This document shows, one piece after another, positions 4,916-10,141 of a stretch of DNA of 10,141 bases (positions are counted from its first letter, which is position 1; the number at the start of each line of letters is the position of its first letter). Made by a program: the position numbers and the translations under genes. The notes beneath the pieces were generated by a model, which worked only from the letters and a program-made list of their open reading frames with translations, was not told the DNA's origin and searched no databases. This stretch comes from Deltaproteobacteria bacterium. GTDB taxonomy: Bacteria; Desulfobacterota; Binatia; UBA9968; CAXXLF01. The stretch spans positions 1 to 10,141 of the forward strand of contig JACZXR010000045.1 in NCBI GenBank assembly GCA_022571535.1. Reading direction: 5' to 3'.

Positions 4916-6613
4916 ATGCCCGAAGCTGATCTGCTCCTTGAAAATGGTGTTGTCATCACACTCGATCGTGCTTCACGGATCGCCGAAGCTGTAGCGGTGC
5001 GTAATGGCCGTATCCTCGCGGTGGGCCCATCAGCCGCGCTTTCGCGCGACACGAGCCCGGCGACGCGCCGCATTGACCTCCGCGGTCGGACCGTCATGCC
5101 AGGCTTCTGTGACGCGCATCCGCACGTCGATCGAGAGGGGCTAAAGGCCCTCGGCGGCCTTCCGATCAGCGGGTTGCGCTCTATCGCAGAGATCATAGAG
5201 GCGGTCCGCGAGGCGGCGCGGACGGTGCAGCCTGGCGAGTGGATTGTGCTCATGCCGCTGGGGAGCCCGCCGCACAACTATTTGAGCCGTCCGGAGGAGC
5301 TCACCGAGGGCCGCTTTCCGAACCGCTATGACCTCGATGCTGTCGCGCCGGACAATCCCGTATACATCCGCGCCGTCTGGGGCTGGTGGAGTCACCGCCC
5401 GTTTCCCTCGGTGGCCAACTCGCTAGCGCTGGCCCGGTCCGGCATCACCCATGACACCTCCGCCCCTCACAACGTGGAGATCGTGCGCGACGCGCGGGGG
5501 GAACCAACCGGCTTGTTCCTGGAACGGAACTATACCCCCATCTTAGAGTACACGCTCTTCAGAGGACTGCCGCGCTTCACGCAGCAAGATCGCGTTGAAA
5601 GCATCCGACTGGGGGTGCAAGCCTATAGCAAGGCCGGCACCACCGCAGCCTTCGAGGGCCACGGTCTCACCCCTGCCATAATCCGCGCATACCGCGAGGT
5701 CCAGGCGCGAGGCGAGATGACCCTCCGAATGCACACGCCGTTGAGCGTACCGAGCACGGTCTTCGACGACGGACGGCTGGCCGACCTCTTCTACCACTAC
5801 GCTGGGATGGCGAGCGGGCGTGGTTCCGGTGACGACACCTTGCGGTTCGAGGGGATCCATCTTGGCGGCACCGCCGACACGCGAGTCGCGGCGCTGGTTG
5901 CCTCTGGCTACCCATACGAGCAGTGGGCGGGGCACTTCTATCAGGCAATGGACCACGCGCGCTTCGTCAAGCTGGGGCTTGAGGCCGCGCGGTTGGGGCT
6001 ACGAATCAACTGCATGGTCAGCCGAGACCTCGAGTACGCGCTGTCAGGGTACGAGGCGATCGACCGGGAGGTCCGTATCCGGGACCGGCGGTGGGTGGTG
6101 GTCCACGTCAACGAGGCCACCCCAGCTCAGCTGCGGCGCATGAAGCAGCTCGGCGTGATAGCGACCGTGGTCCCCGGCTTCCTCTACATGGCAGGAGATA
6201 GGTACGGGCTCGATGCGCTCGGTGAGCGGGGCGTTCCCATCCGCGACCTCTTGGACGCCGACATCCCCGTTGCTCTCGGTACGGACGGCGTGCCGCCCTC
6301 GATGCTATGGACAATGTGGGAGGCGCTGGCGCGCTGGAATGCGGACTCGAACAGCCGGCTAGGCGAGAGCAGACTCACCCGAGAGGAAGCGCTGCGCATG
6401 GCGGTCCAGACCGGACATCTTCTCACGTGGAGCGAGCACCGCCGCGGCTCGCTCGAGGTTGGCAAGCAGGCGGACCTGGTGGTCCTCGGCGGCAACCCGC
6501 TCACCTGTCCGGAGGACGAGATCAAGGACCTCCCCGTCGACCTCACCATCGTCGGGGGGCGGATCGTCCACGAGCGCCAGAGAAATTTTGTAGACAAACC
6601 AGCTAGTAGTTAG
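4916..6613 (+). CDS. Amidohydrolase family 3 (YtcJ-like) metal-dependent hydrolase
   Basis: A 565-residue metal-dependent hydrolase (Amidohydro_3, PF07969, YtcJ type), a TIM barrel with a composite beta-sandwich that typically cleaves C-N bonds of amides or cyclic compounds. GGAGGAG (4903-4909), six bases before it, selects the ATG at 4916; an in-frame ATG at 4892 is possible but lacks a better RBS. Motifs: the N-terminal sandwich DLLLENGVVITLDRASRIAE, RTVMPGFCDAHPHVD with metal ligands H68 and H70, TTAAFEGHG, VVHVNEATPAQLRRM with the later histidine, ALGTDGVPPSMLWTMWEAL with the aspartate, and a C-terminal GSLEVGKQADLVVLGGNPL. There is no signal peptide. GC content is visibly higher than in the left and right neighbours. 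The last codon and stop lie inside the terminal repeat of the element at 6608. The preceding DapA-like enzyme may handle the released keto acid; that link is inference. Confidence 0.93.
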   Translation: MPEADLLLENGVVITLDRASRIAEAVAVRNGRILAVGPSAALSRDTSPATRRIDLRGRTVMPGFCDAHPHVDREGLKALGGLPISGLRSIAEIIEAVREAARTVQPGEWIVLMPLGSPPHNYLSRPEELTEGRFPNRYDLDAVAPDNPVYIRAVWGWWSHRPFPSVANSLALARSGITHDTSAPHNVEIVRDARGEPTGLFLERNYTPILEYTLFRGLPRFTQQDRVESIRLGVQAYSKAGTTAAFEGHGLTPAIIRAYREVQARGEMTLRMHTPLSVPSTVFDDGRLADLFYHYAGMASGRGSGDDTLRFEGIHLGGTADTRVAALVASGYPYEQWAGHFYQAMDHARFVKLGLEAARLGLRINCMVSRDLEYALSGYEAIDREVRIRDRRWVVVHVNEATPAQLRRMKQLGVIATVVPGFLYMAGDRYGLDALGERGVPIRDLLDADIPVALGTDGVPPSMLWTMWEALARWNADSNSRLGESRLTREEALRMAVQTGHLLTWSEHRRGSLEVGKQADLVVLGGNPLTCPEDEIKDLPVDLTIVGGRIVHERQRNFVDKPASS

Positions 6614-6809
6614 CCCCGATCCGACATTAATCAGCGTAGGTGATCAGCCCTAATGAGCATCAGATCGTAGCGAAGAGCTCCTATGTGTCATAAATCAGCA
6701 ACTCACCATTAGTGTACTTACGAACCCAGGGTCAATATGTCGGCAAAGCATGCGACATCAGCTCAGGATCACATATGGCTTGATTATTTTTGTCGGATCG
6801 GGGCTAACT
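6608..6809. mobile_element. MITE-like 202-bp element with 19-bp terminal inverted repeats
   Basis: AGTTAGCCCCGATCCGACA (6608-6626) is exactly the reverse complement of 6791-6809. Pairing continues inward as TTAATCA with TGATTA after a short bulge. The interior, about 164 bases, has no ORF and a minor hairpin, ATGTCG (6737-6742) with CGACAT (6753-6758). The size, long perfect ends and lack of coding fit a miniature inverted-repeat transposable element. The left end overlaps the amidohydrolase, whose stop TAG is at 6611-6613. No clear target duplication is seen. The loop is too long for a simple bidirectional terminator between the two convergent genes, though each arm could still take part in 3' end structure. 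Confidence 0.65.
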
Positions 6810-6826
6810 GATAGCAGACATGGCTA

Positions 6827-7864
6827 TTAAGTTCCCATTTTATAAAAGCGGGTTCCGTTGTCTGAGAGGATCTTCCGCTTTGCTGAGGCCGAGAGGTCCT
6901 TGCGCGCCTCGAACTTGCGAATAGCACTTGCCAGATCCGGCTCATGCGGATAGTCCGTAGCATAGAGAATCTGGTCTTCCCCTACCCGCTCAATCGCATC
7001 GGGGAGCATCTTTTCCCAAAGCTCCGCATGATAATAGATCTGCCCTCCGCTCATATACTCGCTCGGCTTCATTTTGAGCAGGGGGGCCTGGGGACTTCGA
7101 TTTCCATACTCCATGTCGAGGCGATCCATAAGAAAGGGTATCCACTGACACCCCGCTTCCAAGGAAGCTATCTTGAGTTTTGGGAATCGTTCCAGTACCC
7201 CCTCCAGGACAATGCTCGTTAGGTGGATCATCTGGAGAAAGGGATGGGAGAGCGTACGGACCTCGATTAAGGTTCGAAAAAAGTCGAACCCTAAACCCTT
7301 TGAGGGGGCCCCGTGGATAGGTAATGGGCACCCGAGACTCTGTGCCTCGCTATAAAGGGGATCGAAGTAGGTATCCCCCAGCGGCTTGTCGAAACCTGCC
7401 GGGGCCAGGATTCCCCCATGCATCTTTAGGTCTTTCACCGCCCGATGGAGCTCTTTCGCCGATTCCTTGATATCCTGAATAGGTAGAAGCGCTACGGCAC
7501 CAAGTCGACTGTCAAACTTAATGTAGCGATCAGCCATCATATTGTTATAAGCACGGCAAGCAACCACAGCCCACTCCGCATCCTGAATGAACCCGACACC
7601 CAGACCCGCAGTGGGATAGATCACCGTGCGATCAATCCCCTCTCGGTCCAGGACCTTGGCCCATGTTTTAGGATCATCTGGAGCAATGACAAATGGTCTT
7701 TTGTCTACGATCCGACGAGCCATCCGGTGAAACCCATCCGGCGGAGGAAAAAATGGATAGGCAAACAATTCCTTCCTGCCTCGGTAGGGCGGCTCTAAAT
7801 ATTCAAAGATGATCTCGTCCCTCTCAAAGATATGTCCATCCGTGTCGACAACTCGCGTGGCCAT
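6827..7864 (-). CDS. Amidohydrolase family 2 (ACMSD-like) protein
   Basis: A metal-dependent hydrolase or decarboxylase of the amidohydrolase 2 family (PF04909), related to aminocarboxymuconate-semialdehyde decarboxylase. It has 345 residues and is probably cytoplasmic. Visible motifs: the N-terminal VVDTDGHIFE, where D9 and H11 replace the usual HxH metal pair; PIHGAPSKG with H184; KIASLEAGCQWIPFLMDRLD with E236; and QILYATDYPHEPD with D304 and H307. The start ATG (7864) follows AAGGAGGA (minus strand, 7880-7873) at eight bases, a strong RBS. The ornithine cyclodeaminase-like gene ends 52 bases upstream in the same direction, so co-transcription is likely. The DTDGHIFE-type family often occurs in xenobiotic or aromatic catabolic loci. 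The substrate cannot be assigned. Confidence 0.93.
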   Translation of the reverse strand: MATRVVDTDGHIFERDEIIFEYLEPPYRGRKELFAYPFFPPPDGFHRMARRIVDKRPFVIAPDDPKTWAKVLDREGIDRTVIYPTAGLGVGFIQDAEWAVVACRAYNNMMADRYIKFDSRLGAVALLPIQDIKESAKELHRAVKDLKMHGGILAPAGFDKPLGDTYFDPLYSEAQSLGCPLPIHGAPSKGLGFDFFRTLIEVRTLSHPFLQMIHLTSIVLEGVLERFPKLKIASLEAGCQWIPFLMDRLDMEYGNRSPQAPLLKMKPSEYMSGGQIYYHAELWEKMLPDAIERVGEDQILYATDYPHEPDLASAIRKFEARKDLSASAKRKILSDNGTRFYKMGT

Positions 7865-7916
7865 CCGAGATATCCTCCTTAGGTTCTGAAAAGGTTAGAC
7901 TTCAAGGCCAACCGGC

Positions 7917-9017
7917 TCAATCTCTGATCGACTGCGTAAACCACTCAGTAGGGATCTCTTTTCCTATGCCTTTTTTCTTGGCCTCATGATAGACGGCGGC
8001 ACAAACAGCTTCAAACTGCACCCCCATTACTCCTAGGTTCAAAAACCAGGAGGTCTGCTTATCGTCAACTCTACCTTTCGCCTTTCCGCTTATGATGTCC
8101 GCAAGGCTTGGGAGTTTGACAATCTCGGGGCGCGGCGGACGTCTGGGAATGATAGCCTTCTCCTGGGGCTGACCGGCAACATAGCTCAAAAAACCATGGG
8201 CCCCGTAGAATGCACCGGGGGGAGGATTCTCCAGATTGGGGGTGTGCTCGCCCATCTGGACAGCCACATCAACCGCATCGGCGAAGCCGGGCTCTGTCTC
8301 ATCCCAGGTCACATCCGTCACATGCATCCCAGGTTCCAACCAAGAAGTTCGGAAGACCGGATCAATAGTAGAGGTACAGCAGGAGACAATATCCACCCCT
8401 TTGACCGCTTCCCGAGCCGATCCTGCGGGCTCAACTTCAACATTGAATTTCTGCTTAACTTCATCGGCAAAGAGTTTAACGTTCGCCGAGTTAGGCGAGT
8501 AGACCTTTACCTTGGTAACCTTCCGATTAACTGAAAAGGCCTCCAGGTATGTTCTCGCCATCCCCCCAGACCCGATCATGCCAACCACATGACTGTCCTT
8601 TCGGGACAGATATTTAACCCCTAGTCCCGCACCGGCTCCGACACGCATGTGCTGGAGATAACCGTCGTTAATGAGCGCCACTGGCATTCCATCCTTGACA
8701 CTGAACATGAAAAGCAACCCACAGTAAGTCCCGGGTTGGAGGCAGTGCTTGTTCTCCCTTTGCTGCCCTTTTTCGCCCGGCCAGCTCACTATATCCGAAA
8801 GCATGCGCGCGACAACGAACCCGTCACTCCTGCTTCCACCTGTCATCACCGCCCAGCGATAATAGCTGTCCGGAGTGCTATGAGGAATGTAAACATCAAT
8901 CCTACCCATTGTCGCAGCATCGCCTTTCACAATCTCTCTTTGCGTCTCTTCGAGGACCTCTAAGGTCTTCGACATAGTCAGGACTCTCTGCACATCTTCA
9001 TCTTTCAATAGCAACAT
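7917..9017 (-). CDS. Ornithine cyclodeaminase / mu-crystallin family protein
   Basis: An NAD(P)-dependent protein of the ornithine cyclodeaminase/mu-crystallin family (PF02423), which includes cyclodeaminases, ketimine reductases, and alanine or tauropine-type dehydrogenases. From the ATG at 9017 it has 366 residues and begins MLLLKDEDVQRVL, as family members do. An upstream TTG start (9053) would add 12 untypical residues, and neither start has a good RBS. Motifs: VMTGGSRSDGFVVARM in the substrate half, MPVALINDGYLQHMR with conserved R125, the Rossmann loop GSGGMA at 149-154, and VSCCTSTIDPVF. The position that holds catalytic Lys in ornithine cyclodeaminase (GVK in the family) appears to be Arg71 (VAR), so true ornithine cyclisation is unlikely. 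It is followed after 52 bases by the amidohydrolase 2 gene. Confidence 0.9.
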   Translation of the reverse strand: MLLLKDEDVQRVLTMSKTLEVLEETQREIVKGDAATMGRIDVYIPHSTPDSYYRWAVMTGGSRSDGFVVARMLSDIVSWPGEKGQQRENKHCLQPGTYCGLLFMFSVKDGMPVALINDGYLQHMRVGAGAGLGVKYLSRKDSHVVGMIGSGGMARTYLEAFSVNRKVTKVKVYSPNSANVKLFADEVKQKFNVEVEPAGSAREAVKGVDIVSCCTSTIDPVFRTSWLEPGMHVTDVTWDETEPGFADAVDVAVQMGEHTPNLENPPPGAFYGAHGFLSYVAGQPQEKAIIPRRPPRPEIVKLPSLADIISGKAKGRVDDKQTSWFLNLGVMGVQFEAVCAAVYHEAKKKGIGKEIPTEWFTQSIRD

Positions 9018-9202
9018 GCTTTGTACGTACCACAACTGCCAGAATAAAATCAATTATTTAATGACTCTGGTGGCTGAGTGAAATCGCGTAAAAAACACCT
9101 GAACAAAAGTGATCATCGAATCCTAGTAATGTCGAAAGCCGGTGTCGTGAAGTAACCACTGTCACGCAGGGGGAGGCTGTCAAGGAGGCCTTGTTACGTC
9201 CT

Positions 9203-9236
9203 GAAACGTAATTCTACGACGCTTTAATTGAGTCCT
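9203..9236 (-). repeat. 34-nt palindrome family, copy 5 (inverted orientation)
   Basis: The plus strand shows CGACGC (9217-9222) followed by a perfect TTTAATTGAGTCCT arm (9223-9236), so the GCGTCG centre is on the minus strand. Twenty bases match the reverse complement of copy 1 exactly. The other arm (9203-9216, GAAACGTAATTCTA) matches at only 7 of 14 positions and resembles the degraded arm of copy 2. Confidence 0.8.
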
Positions 9237-9240
9237 GCGC

Positions 9241-9274
9241 AGAATGCAATTAAAGAGCTATTTCATTACGTCTT
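9241..9274. repeat. 34-nt palindrome family, copy 6 (degenerate)
   Basis: About 23 of 34 bases match copy 1, including CAATTAAAG in the left arm. The centre has decayed to GAGCTA. It sits four bases after copy 5, so the two may form a paired unit like a bacterial interspersed mosaic element. On its own it would not be called. Confidence 0.5.
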
Positions 9275-9308
9275 GAGTGGTTAAATTGGGTGCATGATAC
9301 TCCACTGC

Positions 9309-9401
9309 TTACTTGATCACCTTATCAGCCCGAAAGAGCACCTCTCTCGGAATCGTTACACCAATCTGCTTGGCCAATGACGCTTTCAATACCTGGACCT
9401 T
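9309..9401 (-). pseudogene. Orphan C-terminus of an ABC substrate-binding protein
   Basis: The minus strand encodes about 30 residues ending LAKQIGVTIPREVLFRADKV-IK and a TAA at 9311-9309. This is the characteristic C-terminal segment of the TrpX-type ABC substrate-binding family and parallels the end of the broken gene at 449-1449 (LGITIPPNILYQATKVIK). A stop closes the frame just upstream, and the VOC gene ends at 9409, so the rest of the gene has been lost. It marks an old deletion or rearrangement junction between the VOC gene and this tail. Confidence 0.72.
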
Positions 9402-9408
9402 TGATTAC

Positions 9409-10141
9409 CTACTGCCGGGCTCGGTTTTTAACAGACTCAGTGAGCTCTCGCAAATATTCGTCCTGTTCCTTACCCCTGTATAACGCAAGCGACCCGTCCT
9501 CTTTCAGCGGTATACCTCCGTAAAAGTGGAAGGCGTGACCATCCCAGTCGTAAAACTCATCGCCTCGTTGATATATCTCCTTCCACTTGTACCCAACAGG
9601 ACTCCGGTGCAATCCCGTCCGAGCTGGAAGCGCGTCTTCCTCCTCCAGGGACTGACTCAAATTTTCCTTCGCATCTTCTTCTTCAGGAAGTCCTTCCCAC
9701 ATTCGCCGGTAGTTGGGAAAGAACTCATCCTCACGAACCGTCAACGCCGTGTGCATGTCCCACCAAGGTCCGTGTCCTGCGACTCGCTCATCCACCCGGT
9801 CAACCAACTTGTAGACGATCCGGCCGCCTGCCTTTAGACGAAATACGAGCATCCCCTCGGCAATCGTGGAGCTCTTCACCTGTCGGAGGCCACAATATCT
9901 GTCAAAGAGGGCTGCGGTTCTTGCCAGGTCCCGGGACCCGTATACTGCGTGGCTGATACGGCCCACCTTCTGCGAGGTGCAGATCTCCATGGCGCCTTCC
10001 GGCATGTGCACGGGAGCCCAGAACTCATATTGGTTGCCGTTCGGATCCTCGAAATAGATTGCTGTACCCTCTTCACCCTCGGCTGCTGTCCGTGTAGGGT
10101 CCGAGTGAGGGATGCCGTGGTGCTCGAGCCTTCGCAGATGT
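9409..10141 (-). CDS. Tandem VOC (glyoxalase/dioxygenase superfamily) protein, 5' partial
   Basis: The reading frame is open from the window edge to a TAG at 9411-9409, so the gene starts outside. About 243 residues are visible. The first visible part (RRLEHHGIPHS, AIYFEDPNGNQYEFWAP) is the end of one VOC module; the glutamate of YEFW is a typical metal ligand. After a short linker (HMPEGAMEICTSQKVG) a second module begins with ISHAVYGSRDLARTAALFDR and ends near FYDWDGHAFHFYGG. The internal GTG at 10011 is not the start, because homology continues upstream of it. Members include glyoxalases, extradiol dioxygenases and resistance proteins; two modules in one chain fit a dioxygenase-like protein. 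A charged insert (EEEDAKENLSQSLEEED) in the second module is unusual. No substrate can be assigned. Confidence 0.85.
   Translation of the reverse strand, partial: HLRRLEHHGIPHSDPTRTAAEGEEGTAIYFEDPNGNQYEFWAPVHMPEGAMEICTSQKVGRISHAVYGSRDLARTAALFDRYCGLRQVKSSTIAEGMLVFRLKAGGRIVYKLVDRVDERVAGHGPWWDMHTALTVREDEFFPNYRRMWEGLPEEEDAKENLSQSLEEEDALPARTGLHRSPVGYKWKEIYQRGDEFYDWDGHAFHFYGGIPLKEDGSLALYRGKEQDEYLRELTESVKNRARQ

Larger units (their letters stand above)
9018..9308. other. intergenic region with two palindromes
   Basis: This is the upstream region of the ornithine cyclodeaminase-like gene on the minus strand. It contains two members of the 34-nt palindrome family (9203-9236 and 9241-9274). No convincing promoter boxes, small gene or terminator with a U-tract is seen. 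The part nearest the gene (9040-9062) is AT-rich and is the best place for a -10 region. Confidence 0.5.

Noticed and set aside
247..9274. The 34-nt palindromes as intrinsic terminators
   Set aside because: The stem is AT-rich and no copy is followed by a U-tract. Copy 1 and copy 5 are not directly behind a gene.

Overview
This looks like a chromosomal stretch from an uncultured environmental bacterium. The gene set (TrpX-type ABC substrate-binding protein, GYD-domain protein, DapA-family aldolase/lyase, two amidohydrolases, ornithine cyclodeaminase-like protein, VOC protein) is common in soil, sediment and subsurface lineages of the Deltaproteobacteria, NC10, Rokubacteria or Tectomicrobia kind. 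That placement is a guess from gene families. No rRNA or marker gene is present.

The left part (1-3986) is AT-richer, gene-poor and accessory in character. It opens with two units of a 42-bp tandem repeat. Next comes an ABC substrate-binding protein gene (449-1449) split by one missing base, then a small two-helix membrane protein gene (1647-1881) whose frame breaks at a run of seven T. Two intact small genes follow: a coiled-coil plus winged-helix-like protein (2075-2446) and a GYD-domain protein (2580-2873). On the minus strand lies the C-terminal piece of a REP-associated tyrosine transposase (RAYT) with a DnaA domain IV-like tail (3217-3603), and upstream of it an unidentified broken gene (3615-3835). 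Four copies of a 34-nt palindrome (14-nt arms around GCGTCG) sit between these genes. Two more copies, one of them weak, lie near the right end (9203-9274). A RAYT remnant beside a dispersed palindrome family is the most interesting signal in the window.

The middle part (3987-6613) is GC-richer and compact: a DapA/N-acetylneuraminate lyase-family enzyme followed 35 bases later by a family 3 amidohydrolase (YtcJ type), probably one operon. A 202-bp MITE-like element (6608-6809) with perfect 19-bp terminal inverted repeats abuts this block, and its left repeat contains the stop codon of the amidohydrolase.

The right part (6827-10141) is on the minus strand. Read in its own direction it holds a tandem VOC protein that runs off the window, a 30-residue orphan C-terminus of another ABC substrate-binding protein, two palindromes, an ornithine cyclodeaminase/mu-crystallin-family protein and an amidohydrolase family 2 protein. 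The last two are probably co-transcribed. The enzymes suggest catabolism of small organic acids, amino-acid-like or imino compounds, or xenobiotics. No substrate can be named from sequence alone.
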